Source: JALEVB01 sp022768265 (GTDB lineage Bacteria > Bacillota_I > Bacilli_A > Erysipelotrichales > Erysipelotrichaceae). From it: DNA of 43,505 nucleotides. The stretch covers positions 1 to 43,505 of the forward strand of contig JAXFJE010000005.1 in assembly GCA_034168985.1 (NCBI GenBank), written 5' to 3'. Below are positions 7,686 through 15,625 of this stretch, piece after piece (the first letter of the stretch is position 1; each line of letters opens with the position of its first letter). The notes beneath the pieces are model-generated. The model saw only the letters and a program-made list of their open reading frames with translations, was not told the DNA's origin and made no database searches. The translations under genes and the position numbers were made by a program.

Positions 7686-8009
7686 ATGAAGTTATTTTTA
7701 AAGAAAGAAAAAGAAAGCTGTTGTTGTCAAAAAGAAGCATCATGTGAGTGCGCACAAGATCAACGTATCAAAGTGTTAGGCTCAGGATGCCGCAAATGTA
7801 AGCAATTAGAAGAAAACGTAAAATTAGCATTGCAAGAGCTAGGACTTGAGCTTGGCATTGGTCATGTGACGGATTTTGCGCAGATCGCTGCCTATGGGGT
7901 AATGTCAACCCCTGCATTGGTGATAGATGAAAAGGTCGTTGCTAGCGGTAAGCTATTATCTAAAGATGAGGCTAAGCAGATCTTAAGCAAGGAATTAGCT
8001 CATGCATAA
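7686..8009 (+). CDS. Thioredoxin-like (MTH895-type) redox protein with Cys-rich head
   Basis: This 107-residue protein has a thioredoxin-like fold core with the redox motif CRKC (Cys35-Cys38 in GSGCRKCKQLEEN), a cis-Pro segment (MSTPALVIDEKV) and a C-terminal helix. It matches the small thioredoxin-like proteins often found beside ArsP permeases. An added N-terminal head holds five cysteines (12, 13, 14, 20, 22), which could bind As(III) or another soft metal. It probably supplies reducing power to ArsC or passes arsenical thiolates to the permease; both are inferred from operon position. It overlaps arsC by 8 bases and follows AAAGGAGG. Confidence 0.8.
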   Translation: MKLFLKKEKESCCCQKEASCECAQDQRIKVLGSGCRKCKQLEENVKLALQELGLELGIGHVTDFAQIAAYGVMSTPALVIDEKVVASGKLLSKDEAKQILSKELAHA

Positions 8010-8415
8010 GCCGAAGGTTGCCTTTGTTTGTGTGCATAATTCCTGTCGCAGCCAGATTGCAGAAGCATTAGGTAAATTATTAGCGAGTGATGTTTTTGAA
8101 AGCTATTCCGCAGGAACGATGCCCAAAGATCATATCAATCAAGATGCAGTAGCGCTGATGAAAAAACGTTATGGATTAGATATGGAAAAAGATCAACGCT
8201 CCAAATTATTGGGGGAATTACCTGCTGTCGATATCATCATTACGATGGGCTGTAACGTTGCATGTCCCAATGTGCCTTGTAAATATCGGGAAGATTGGGG
8301 CTTAGAAGATCCAAGTGATCAAAAAGAAGCAGCTTTTATCAAGACCATGGATCTGATAGAAAGTAAGATCCTAAACTTGAAAAAGCGCATCGTTGAGCAG
8401 ACGCTCAACGATTAA
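8002..8415 (+). CDS. arsC: Arsenate reductase, LMW-phosphatase (thioredoxin) type
   Basis: This 137-residue protein carries the phosphatase loop CVHNSCR (Cys10 to Arg16), the SAGT segment, redox cysteines at 84, 88 and 93 (TMGCNVACPNVPC) and the aspartate motif LEDP (Asp103). Enzymes of this type reduce arsenate to arsenite in the cytoplasm through a Cys relay and are recycled by thioredoxin. The thioredoxin-like gene just upstream overlaps it. The spacing of the second cysteine pair differs from the S. aureus enzyme (82/89), but three cysteines are available in the loop. It is the last gene of the ars operon, followed by a terminator. Confidence 0.92.
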   Translation: MHKPKVAFVCVHNSCRSQIAEALGKLLASDVFESYSAGTMPKDHINQDAVALMKKRYGLDMEKDQRSKLLGELPAVDIIITMGCNVACPNVPCKYREDWGLEDPSDQKEAAFIKTMDLIESKILNLKKRIVEQTLND

Positions 8416-8432
8416 AAAAAGGCTAGTTGCGA

Positions 8433-8479
8433 TAAACCTCAAATATGGGATGTACCTATGTTTGGGGTTTATTTTTGCA
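8433..8479 (+). terminator. Terminator of the ars operon
   Basis: A 17-bp stem (8433-8449 with 8455-8471, two G:U pairs) with a 5-base loop, followed by a T-rich tail. It overlaps the 3' end of the convergent AraC-like pseudogene. Confidence 0.75.
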
Positions 8480-9044
8480 TAAGCCTTTGTTTTCGATAGG
8501 CTTTAGTCAAGCGAAAATCCATTAGGTATTTATAAGGTGAACAGTTAAGGGTTGCCTTAAAACAGCGATTACATTCTGAAATGCTGATATCGGCGCTATG
8601 GGCTAGCTGTGCTAGGGTGATATCTTGAAAATAATGGTCTTCGATATAATGAATGATCTTTTTGACTCTTTGTTTTGGTGTAGCATCTAATTTAGGATGA
8701 GGAAAGGTAATGTTTTGGTTCATCTTTAGCCAGATATGGCAAAGGGAAACTAAGGCCTCATACATATCCCAAGGGGTTGAGGGAGTTTGGCTGGTCGTAT
8801 CTAGCATCTTGACCTGAATTGCCCCCACACTAACATAGATAAGTTGCAGATTATGATGCCAATGCATGATTTGAAAGCCTGCTGTTTGGGGACAAGCGGT
8901 ATCGTTGACAACATCCATGACAAGATAAGGAAAGGGGTCAAGGGCATTGATTTTAAGGGAATTGATAGAATGGCTTTGTTCGTTTTTCAGCTTATTTGCT
9001 TCTTTTGGTAATAAATTGATAATAATTGGTAATTTATTGATATT
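8469..9044 (-). pseudogene. AraC-family regulator remnant
   Basis: The C-terminal half is a good AraC DNA-binding domain (IEDHYFQDITLAQLAHSADISISECNR and following). The N-terminal half keeps the cupin start (MHWHHNLQLIYVSVG) but then jumps to TPSTPWDMYEAL, so roughly 90-100 residues of the sensor domain seem to be deleted. The reading frame stays open for 42 more codons upstream of the only ATG (8918). Those codons (for example INALDPFPYLV) read like the normal N-terminus of such regulators, yet no ATG, GTG or TTG precedes them before the in-frame TAA at 9045-9047. Missing start plus internal deletion make a pseudogene the best call. A 149-residue short form from 8918 could still be made. 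Confidence 0.65.
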
Positions 9045-9103
9045 TTAAGGTTTTATTTGATGATAAAATAATAAATGAAAAAGTCAATGATGAAGGATCG
9101 CCG

Positions 9104-9766
9104 ATGATATTTGAATATGGGGAAAAAGAAATAACTTATTTGAAAAACAAAGATCAGCGCTTAGCCAAGATCATCGATCGCTTAGGATATATCCCAAGGG
9201 AAGTGGACAGCGATCTTTTTAGCGCGGTTGTTCATCACATCATTGGTCAGCAAATCTCTACCAAAGCTCAAGCGACGATCTGGCAGCGTTTAGAAAAAGC
9301 TGTGGAGCAGATCGATGAACAGCATATCTTAGCTTTAGGAAAAAAGCGGCTACAAGCGTTAGGGATCACTTATCGTAAGGCTGAATATGTCTTAGATTTT
9401 GCTGAAAAAGTTCATAGTGGAAAGATCGATCTTGCCAAGCTAGCTACTAAAAGCGATGAACAGATCATCCAAGAGCTAATGACGCTAAAAGGAATTGGCA
9501 GATGGACAGCGGAAATGATCTTGCTTTTTTGCTTGCAACGGCCAGATATCCTTAGTTATGATGATCTAGCTATTCAAAGAGGCTTGCGCATGGTATATCA
9601 TCATCGGCAGATCACTAAAAAATTATTTGCTAAATATCAACGGCGCTATCACCCTTATGGTAGCGTAGCTAGCTTGTATCTTTGGGCAGTAGCAAATGGT
9701 AAGGTCGAGGGGATGAAAGATCCAGCCCCAGCAAAGAAAAACAAAAGGAGAAAAAGCGATGGATAA
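9104..9766 (+). CDS. DNA-3-methyladenine glycosylase, AlkA-like (HhH-GPD)
   Basis: This 220-residue protein has the HhH-GPD fold: FSAVVHHIIGQQISTKAQ (39-56), the helix-hairpin-helix LKGIGRWTAEM (128-138) and the catalytic aspartate region SYDDLAIQRG (151-160, Asp154 expected to be catalytic). It removes alkylated purines to start base-excision repair in the cytoplasm. The tail (PAPAKKNKRRK) is basic and may aid DNA binding. It is headed by AAGGAT eight bases before the ATG and its frame is intact. It lies just before a broken ABM-domain gene and a broken Ogt-type methyltransferase gene, so this was once a fuller alkylation-repair unit and this enzyme is the surviving member. Confidence 0.85.
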   Translation: MIFEYGEKEITYLKNKDQRLAKIIDRLGYIPREVDSDLFSAVVHHIIGQQISTKAQATIWQRLEKAVEQIDEQHILALGKKRLQALGITYRKAEYVLDFAEKVHSGKIDLAKLATKSDEQIIQELMTLKGIGRWTAEMILLFCLQRPDILSYDDLAIQRGLRMVYHHRQITKKLFAKYQRRYHPYGSVASLYLWAVANGKVEGMKDPAPAKKNKRRKSDG

Positions 9767-10049
9767 GGTCATAGTATTATTTGAAGTGACGATCCAAGGT
9801 TTTATGAGCGCAGAGCCTTTTTCTTCTTTAGCAACCCCCGAATAAATTGCTTAGCATGGCGGTGTGGAAAAGTGAAGAGTGTGAGTGGCGCAATGGCGAA
9901 ATTTACTAGAACATCGTCAATGTCAAAAACAGGGAAGAATAGCGGATTTTGGGGATTATAAGATCACGGTGATCCAACCTTTACGAACATATGGGATGAA
10001 TGAGCGCACAAAGGCTCCAGCGGATTCTAAAGCTTTTTTTGTTGATTAG
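9759..10049 (+). pseudogene. Antibiotic biosynthesis monooxygenase (ABM)-domain protein remnant
   Basis: An ATG overlapping the end of the glycosylase gene begins MDKVIVLFEVTIQGFMSAEPFSS, which resembles the start of ABM-domain proteins with about 20 residues missing. After a TAA the homologous reading continues in the +1 frame (NKLLSMAVWKSEE) and then in another frame (WRNLLEHRQ, FGDYKITVIQPLRTYGM, ADSKAFFVD) to a TAG at 10047-10049. At least two frame changes, an internal deletion and several stops show decay. The small family acts on aromatic or quinone-like substrates, often in detoxification. The remnant has no product of normal length. Confidence 0.75.
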
Positions 10050-10057
10050 GAGCAATC

Positions 10058-10553
10058 ATGGAATATCTTACATACTATGATAGTTGTTTAGGAAGAATGT
10101 TTTTGCTTACAGATGGCACCCATTTAACCAGGGTAGATTTTATTGCCGCTAAATATGCTCCTAAAAATTGGGCTCAATATACCAGTAACAAAGATCTAGA
10201 AATTTTTACGAAGGCCAAGGTTTGGTTAGATGCTTATTTTGCACAAGAAATACCAGCTATGCCCCCCTTTAAAATTACAGGGAACTACTTTTCAAATGAT
10301 GGTTTGGAATGAATTATTGCATATACCTTATGGAAAAACTACTACCTATGGTTTGATCGCTAAGCAGCTTGCCGAGACCAAGGGGATCAACCAAATGGCT
10401 GCGCGGACCATAGGAGTGGCCGTTGGACGCAACCCTTTAGCAATCTTTGTTCCTTGTCATCGGGTCGTTGATCATGATGGCAGCTTGACAGAGCATAGCT
10501 TTTTTTGTAATATCTCTAATAGATATATTAGAGGGATGATATGGATAATTTGA
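10058..10553 (+). pseudogene. ogt: Methylated-DNA--cysteine methyltransferase remnant (Ogt type)
   Basis: The N-terminal half (10058-10312, 84 codons) ends early. The homologous C-terminal half lies in another frame from about 10288: FQMMVWNELLHIPYGKTTTYG, then the active-site motif PCHRVV with the methyl-accepting Cys. The shift falls near 10290 at GGAACTACTTTTCAAATG. After GSLT the expected glycine-rich closing segment and last helix are lost, and the sequence runs into the operator and start of the padR-like gene. Frameshift and lost C-terminus together argue against a working O6-alkylguanine repair enzyme. A sequencing error could explain the frameshift but not the altered end. Confidence 0.8.
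10514..10533. promoter_or_regulatory. Palindromic candidate operator before the padR-like gene
   Basis: A perfect inverted repeat with 8-bp arms (CTCTAATA / TATTAGAG) and a GATA spacer overlaps the GAGGGA ribosome binding site of the PadR-family gene, eight bases before its ATG. PadR regulators often bind such AT-rich palindromes at their own promoters, so autoregulation is likely. Confidence 0.5.
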
Positions 10554-11083
10554 TATTAGGTTTATTACTATTAAGCCCAATGAGCGGTTATGAGATCCAA
10601 AAGTTTATCAAGGATAATCTGGCTTTGATCTGTGCGCCTAGTGCGGGCAGCATGCAAATAGCTTTGCATAAATTATTGGCTGAAGATAAGATCGAAGCCA
10701 AAGAGATGGTACAGGGCAAAAGAGTGAAAAAGATCTTTATGATCAAGGATAAAGGGCAACAAGCTTTTATGACGTGGATCAATAAGCCGATGCAAGCTAA
10801 TAAGGCTAAAAATATGGAACTATCAAAATTATTTTTTGCGGGAATGATCGATCCTTTGCAAAGGATAAAGACCTTACAAGCGTATATCGATCAATTGATG
10901 CAGATCAAGGCTACATTAGCGGCGATCAAGCTACGCTTTGAGACCCTAAATCCCACAGACCCAAAAGAGCTTTGGCGTTTTCAGGCTTATACGATAGCTT
11001 ATGGTTTAGCAGCTGTTGATTTTGAGATCAACTGGTATCAAGCTTTATTAAAAGAATTGGAGGAAGAAACATGCGCATCATAG
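10541..11083 (+). CDS. PadR-family transcriptional regulator
   Basis: This 180-residue protein begins with the PadR winged helix (LILGLLLLSPMSGYEIQKFI, residues 4-23, then a wing around GKRVKKIFMIKDKG), followed by a helical Vir-type C-terminal domain (about 95-178) used for dimerisation. Its gene follows the broken ogt-type gene and overlaps the next oxidoreductase gene by 13 bases, so both are probably transcribed together. A perfect palindrome covers its ribosome binding site. It likely represses the oxidoreductase/hydrolase genes until a small aromatic or drug-like ligand binds; the ligand is not evident. Confidence 0.88.
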   Translation: MDNLILGLLLLSPMSGYEIQKFIKDNLALICAPSAGSMQIALHKLLAEDKIEAKEMVQGKRVKKIFMIKDKGQQAFMTWINKPMQANKAKNMELSKLFFAGMIDPLQRIKTLQAYIDQLMQIKATLAAIKLRFETLNPTDPKELWRFQAYTIAYGLAAVDFEINWYQALLKELEEETCAS

Positions 11084-12426
11084 TATTAAACGCTAGTCCA
11101 AAAGGGAATAATTCAACGACCTTACATACCGCTTTATATTTGGCTAAGTTACATCCTGAACATGATTTTGTAGTGGAAAATGTTGGTCAAAAGATCAAAA
11201 GTTATGAGAAAGATCTAACACCATTGCAAGCCAAACTATTAGATGCGGATATGTTATGGTTTGTTTATCCAGTTTATACCTTTATTGCACCTTATCAATT
11301 ACATCGCTTGTTTGAATTGATCAAGGCCGCTAGGATCGATCTTAGTGGTAAATATGCCTCACAAATCACGACTTCTAAACATTTCTATGATGTTACAGCC
11401 CAGCGTTATGTGGAAGAAAATTGTCATGACCTTAACTTAAAAGTTATTAGAGGCTTATCTGCTGATATGGATGATCTGTTAACAAAACAAGGACAAAAAG
11501 AAGCCAGGGATTATTTTGCACAGCTGATGTTTGCCTGTGAACATCAATTGTTTGTCGGTTTTCCCCAATATCATCACCAACAAGCGCAAACATGTTATCA
11601 ACCAAAATTAGCCAATGTCGCAAAAAGGCGGGATAAGGATATCGTCATCGTTACCAATTATGCAAAAGATGATATCAACTTACAAAATATGATCAAAGAT
11701 TTCCAAGCAGCCTTGCCATATGAAACGCGCTTGGTCAATCTACGCGAATTTCCCTTTAGCGGGGGTTGCTTAGGTTGTTTTGGTTGTGCGATTAGCGGTA
11801 AATGCGTGTATAAAGATGGTTTTGATGATTTTTTACGTACCAAGATCCAAAATGCGGATGCCTTTGTATATGCTTTTACGATTGCGGATCATTATACTCA
11901 TTCTAGTTTTAAATGCTATGACGATCGACAATTCTGTAATGGGCATCGTACGGTTACGCAAGGGACACCGATCGCGTATGTGATCAGTGGCAATTATAGT
12001 CAAGAAGCTAATTTGCGGATGATCATTGAAGGACGCAGTGAAGTGGCAGGTAACTATCTATGTGGCGTAGCTACGGATGAACATGACACCACGGCTAATA
12101 TCCAAGCCTTGGCAGCTAATTTAGCTTTTGTGTTAGAACATAAACTTAGCAGACCTGCAAATTTCTATGGCGTAGGCGGGATGAAGATCTTCCGCGATTT
12201 AATATATATCATGCAAGGTTTGATGAAGGCCGATCATAAATTCTATAAGGAACATGGCATCTATGATTTTCCTCAAAAACAACGAGGACGTATCTTCCAG
12301 ATGAAGATGGTAGGTTCTTTGCTGGCTATCCCTTCATTACAACGCAAGATGAAAGGGCAGATGAATCACTACATTATTGCACCATATCAAAAAGTAGTTG
12401 CAGAAGCTGGTGAAAAGCATGCTTAA
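11071..12426 (+). CDS. Two-domain NAD(P)H-dependent FMN oxidoreductase (flavodoxin-like fold)
   Basis: This 451-residue protein is a tandem. The N-terminal part (1-165) begins with the FMN-phosphate loop NASPKGNNSTT and keeps a flavodoxin-like WFVYPVYTF segment. The second part (about 190-360) is a further flavodoxin-like domain with a Cys cluster GGCLGCFGC...GKC that resembles iron-sulfur flavoproteins and NADPH-dependent FMN reductases (CxxCxxC then C). The last 90 residues are helical with a basic end. It probably reduces quinones, azo dyes or nitro compounds, or serves in thiol stress. It lies between a PadR regulator and an alpha/beta hydrolase with overlapping ends on both sides, pointing to one operon. 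The tandem fusion is longer than single-domain relatives (about 180-200 residues). Confidence 0.7.
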   Translation: MRIIVLNASPKGNNSTTLHTALYLAKLHPEHDFVVENVGQKIKSYEKDLTPLQAKLLDADMLWFVYPVYTFIAPYQLHRLFELIKAARIDLSGKYASQITTSKHFYDVTAQRYVEENCHDLNLKVIRGLSADMDDLLTKQGQKEARDYFAQLMFACEHQLFVGFPQYHHQQAQTCYQPKLANVAKRRDKDIVIVTNYAKDDINLQNMIKDFQAALPYETRLVNLREFPFSGGCLGCFGCAISGKCVYKDGFDDFLRTKIQNADAFVYAFTIADHYTHSSFKCYDDRQFCNGHRTVTQGTPIAYVISGNYSQEANLRMIIEGRSEVAGNYLCGVATDEHDTTANIQALAANLAFVLEHKLSRPANFYGVGGMKIFRDLIYIMQGLMKADHKFYKEHGIYDFPQKQRGRIFQMKMVGSLLAIPSLQRKMKGQMNHYIIAPYQKVVAEAGEKHA

Positions 12427-13132
12427 AAATAGCTTGGGGAAACGTAAGCTAGCTTTCAAGATCGTTGGCAGCATCTTAATATTATTGTTGATGATCTTAG
12501 GTGGCTTTTTGATCTGGGCACAAGATTATTATCATGCGCAGCCTACGGCCTTGGCACTATTAAATGATGAAAGCATTCATCATCAAAGCAATGTTTATAG
12601 CCTAGCAAGCACAGAGGATACGACGATTGGCTTGATCTTTTATCCGGGAGCCAAGGTTGAAGCAATTGCTTATCTGCCACTTTTAAAACAAATTAGTGAA
12701 CTAGGGATCGAGGTTTATTTGGTTGAAATGCCACTTAATATGGCAATTTTCGATATCAATGCCGCCACCAAGATCATTGAAGAGCATGATAATATAACGA
12801 AGTGGTATATGGCCGGGCATTCGATGGGTGGAGCCATGGCTTCAAAATACGCGAGCGATCATGAAGATCAGATCGAAGGTTTGATCTTGTTGGGGGCTTA
12901 TGTTTATGGTGATTATCCCGTGGATAAAAGTTTAACGATCTATGGTTCGTTTAATCAAAGTGTCGAAGATCATCTTGATTATACGGAAAATATCGTTGAA
13001 ATTGTTGGGGGTAATCATGCCCAATTTGGAAATTATGGCAAACAAAAAGGGGATAAAGATGCGACGATATCCCCAAAAAGGCAACAAGCTATAACGGTTG
13101 AAGCCATCAAAGCTTTTATTTTCAAGCAATAA
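12419..13132 (+). CDS. Membrane-anchored alpha/beta hydrolase
   Basis: I chose the ATG at 12419, overlapping the upstream stop; a TTG at 12398 would add seven residues. A basic N-terminus and one helix (about 12-34) anchor the protein, with the hydrolase domain outside. The nucleophile elbow is GHSMGG (Ser about 135), followed by EGLILLGAYVYG and a C-terminal GGNHAQFG that offers the catalytic His. The acid residue is not clear. The size (237 residues) fits the dienelactone-hydrolase-like or lipase-like group. It should cleave an ester or acyl compound at the cell surface. A terminator follows directly. Confidence 0.8.
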   Translation: MLKNSLGKRKLAFKIVGSILILLLMILGGFLIWAQDYYHAQPTALALLNDESIHHQSNVYSLASTEDTTIGLIFYPGAKVEAIAYLPLLKQISELGIEVYLVEMPLNMAIFDINAATKIIEEHDNITKWYMAGHSMGGAMASKYASDHEDQIEGLILLGAYVYGDYPVDKSLTIYGSFNQSVEDHLDYTENIVEIVGGNHAQFGNYGKQKGDKDATISPKRQQAITVEAIKAFIFKQ

Positions 13133-13152
13133 CTTAGTTTATTGCTTTTTTT
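13124..13152 (+). terminator. Terminator of the PadR/oxidoreductase/hydrolase operon
   Basis: A 9-bp perfect stem (AAGCAATAA / TTATTGCTT) with a CTTAGT loop, followed by a run of T. It overlaps the hydrolase stop codon and the end of the convergent response-regulator gene. Confidence 0.75.
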
Positions 13153-13840
13153 CTTTCGCTTCCTTATATTGGCTAGGTGTTTGACCGGTGTAATCCTTGA
13201 ATACCTTAGAAAAATAGTGTTGATTTGCAAAGTGTAATTCTTCAGCAATTTCGACGATCTTTAGTTGCGAGTGCAAAAGAAAAGTTTTAGCACGTTCAAC
13301 TTTTAAATAGTTGATATACTCGATCGGCGTCATATCAAGATGTTGTTTAAAGTAATCATTGATCGAGGTGCGTCCGCGCGCAAAGACCGTTTCCATCTTG
13401 GCAAGATTTAAAGTAGGATCATTAAAGTGCTCATTGATGTAAGTTACCATGTCCATATAACTAAATTTTTCCTTGGTATCGGGGATCAATTGACGGATCT
13501 TGGCAAGATATTCATTGTTGTCGAAGGGTTTTAACAAATAAGCATCGACCCCGTATTCGATCGCTTTTTTGGCATAGGCGAATAATTCATAGCCACTAAT
13601 GATGATGAAGTTGGTCGTGATACCTAATTCCCGTAGTTTTTTGATCGCTTCAAGACCGTCGATCTTAGGCATCTTGATGTCGGTAATCACTAGATCAGGA
13701 TGATATTTGATGACTAGCTCGATCAATTCTTCGCCATTTTTTGCTTCATAAATTTCACAGTTTTTAAAATTATCCGCAATTAATTTACGTTGTCCTTTGC
13801 GGATGATGCTTTCATCGTCACATATGATGATCTTTGCCAT
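13139..13840 (-). CDS. Response regulator with AraC-type DNA-binding domain (YesN-like)
   Basis: The start at 13840 follows AAGGAGATCACC and gives 233 residues; a longer frame from 13897 is inside the kinase gene. The receiver has the acidic pair D8/D9 (ICDDE), phospho-acceptor Asp54 (VITDIKMP), and Lys104 (LLKPF). The C-terminal part is an AraC helix-turn-helix pair (TSINDYFKQHLDMTPIEYI, then ANQHYFSKVFKDYTG). It overlaps the sensor-kinase gene by 23 bases. It is probably phosphorylated by that kinase and activates the divergent flavoprotein genes, a role inferred from position. Confidence 0.92.
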   Translation of the reverse strand: MAKIIICDDESIIRKGQRKLIADNFKNCEIYEAKNGEELIELVIKYHPDLVITDIKMPKIDGLEAIKKLRELGITTNFIIISGYELFAYAKKAIEYGVDAYLLKPFDNNEYLAKIRQLIPDTKEKFSYMDMVTYINEHFNDPTLNLAKMETVFARGRTSINDYFKQHLDMTPIEYINYLKVERAKTFLLHSQLKIVEIAEELHFANQHYFSKVFKDYTGQTPSQYKEAKEKKQ

Positions 13841-15500
13841 GGTGATCTCCTTTGAAAATAGCTTCATGTTTGATAGTGATGGTGATGGTTGTGCCATGCT
13901 TTGATCTGCTGTGGATCTTTAAGCTATAACCATCTTGGTAATAATGGTTCAAGCGTTCATTGATATTATATAGGCCATAATGATTAGATTTGGTGTGGTT
14001 AGCAAGGTTTTGGGTAATGGTGGCTAATTGCTCCTTAGCGATGCCAATACCATCATCTTTGATCTGTAAAACTAGATCTTGTTGATGGTTATAGAAAGCA
14101 TTGATCTTGATGGTACAAGCTTTTTGTGCAGGTTTGATGCCATGATATAGGGCATTTTCAGCCAAGGGTTGAATGATCAGCTTTAAGCAAGGTAGTTTTT
14201 TTACAGATGGTTGACAATTGATCTGATAATTTAGGATCTCATCATAGCGGATCTTTTGGACCTTTAAATAACTGGTTACGTGTTCTAATTCTTTTTCTAA
14301 CGTAATGATATTTTGTCCTGAGCTTAGGGCAATGCGAAAGAATTGGCTCATATTTGCCAGGATATCATATATTTCGTCAATGCCATGATCATATGCCATC
14401 CATTTGATGGTATCTAAGCTGTTGTATAAAAAGTGTGGATTGATTTGAGCTTGAAGACTTTTAAGCTCTGCTTCCCTTAGATCATTTTGGGTTTGGTAGA
14501 TTGCTTTGATTTGTTCATCGATCGTTGCTAACAATTGATTGTAGTGTAAAGACAATTGATTTAATTCTTTAAAACCTTGTTCGCGGTTATTTGTTTCCCG
14601 CTTTTGCATCTTCTGGATCAAGATATCGATCGGTTTGGTGATCTTGTTGGTCGTATTGCTGATGATCAAATATAAGCAGATGATGGTAGCACAAAAAAGA
14701 ATGATGAGGATGCCTAAAAGCAGATAGATATCTTTTAAGATGATTGCTTGGGGAATAAGGGTACAGATGCTTAGACCATTTGAATTATCTATAGGGTAGT
14801 GTTGAAAAAAGATGTGCTGACCTTGTTGATCTTTTAAAGAAACTTGATCATTATTGATGGCAAACGCTAATTGTGTAGAAGTTAAATATCGATCAGCAAA
14901 ATAAGTAGGATTATGGGAGATGATCTGATAGTTTTCATCAATTAACCACATGATCGATGAAGGAATCTTTACTTCATTCAAAATATCTAAGATATCATTA
15001 TTAGCGATGGTACCATAGATAAAACCAATTTTATCATCCGTGTAGTTGAAGATCGGACAACAGATGATGAAATAAGGATAATTGGCAGAAGGTGCTTGAA
15101 TGATATAGGGCTGATCGCTGTTGGTCAAGATATTGAAGGTTTGATGATCGATGTATTTTAAATTAGTATTATCTAAAAGGCTTTTGCCATCGATCGTAGA
15201 AACCCCGATATTATTTAACTTGGCATTGTGGCTTGACACGCTGTTGATGATCGGAGATATTTCCCGAATATCTAAGGTCCTAAAAGAAGGAAGAGAAGCC
15301 ATCAATGAAAATTCATTGATAGCTTCTTGAAACCAAAGCGATATTTCACTCGCTTTGGCCATGCTTAAAGATGTAAGTTCTTCGATCTTGTTTTTCTTGG
15401 TGATCTGATAATAAGAAAAACCTAGCAATGAGAAAGTAATGGTAAATAAAGCAATAATGATGATCAACGTGTTGATCAATAATTTTCTTCTTATGGTCAT
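13818..15500 (-). CDS. Sensor histidine kinase, YesM/LytS-like
   Basis: This 560-residue protein has an N-terminal membrane helix (about 8-32), an extracytoplasmic dCache-like sensor (about 35-255), a second helix (about 258-282), a HAMP linker, the His-kinase box QINPHFLYN with His356, the N-box QPLAENALYHG (Asn449), and the ATP loop DDGIGI (482-487). It senses something outside the cell and phosphorylates the AraC-type regulator encoded next. The very His-rich tail (GDHHGKDHHM) comes from the overlap with the regulator's ribosome binding site. YesM/YesN pairs often respond to sugars, but here the divergent genes encode surface flavin reductases, so an electron acceptor or a related metabolite is a better guess. 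Confidence 0.92.
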   Translation of the reverse strand: MTIRRKLLINTLIIIIALFTITFSLLGFSYYQITKKNKIEELTSLSMAKASEISLWFQEAINEFSLMASLPSFRTLDIREISPIINSVSSHNAKLNNIGVSTIDGKSLLDNTNLKYIDHQTFNILTNSDQPYIIQAPSANYPYFIICCPIFNYTDDKIGFIYGTIANNDILDILNEVKIPSSIMWLIDENYQIISHNPTYFADRYLTSTQLAFAINNDQVSLKDQQGQHIFFQHYPIDNSNGLSICTLIPQAIILKDIYLLLGILIILFCATIICLYLIISNTTNKITKPIDILIQKMQKRETNNREQGFKELNQLSLHYNQLLATIDEQIKAIYQTQNDLREAELKSLQAQINPHFLYNSLDTIKWMAYDHGIDEIYDILANMSQFFRIALSSGQNIITLEKELEHVTSYLKVQKIRYDEILNYQINCQPSVKKLPCLKLIIQPLAENALYHGIKPAQKACTIKINAFYNHQQDLVLQIKDDGIGIAKEQLATITQNLANHTKSNHYGLYNINERLNHYYQDGYSLKIHSRSKHGTTITITIKHEAIFKGDHHGKDHHM

Positions 15501-15522
15501 GATGAGCTTCCTTATATAATTG

Positions 15523-15528
15523 ATTATA
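15523..15528 (-). promoter_or_regulatory. Candidate -10 box for the kinase/regulator operon
   Basis: On the minus strand this reads TATAAT, about 23 bases before the kinase start. A TTGTAC lies about 19 bases upstream as a possible -35. A GGAAG ribosome binding site follows. Confidence 0.45.
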
Positions 15529-15625
15529 GCGTAAATTGGTAAATAATGTACAAAAAAACGGTTTTTCTTATAAATACTTCTTTTTAGGAACGTGATATCA
15601 TTTTCACAAAGTTAGGGAGGATAAG

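Noticed and set aside
8389..8412. Perfect 10-bp hairpin at the end of arsC
   Set aside because: It is followed by A, not T, and a better terminator lies 20 bases further on. It is probably a coding coincidence or mRNA stabiliser.
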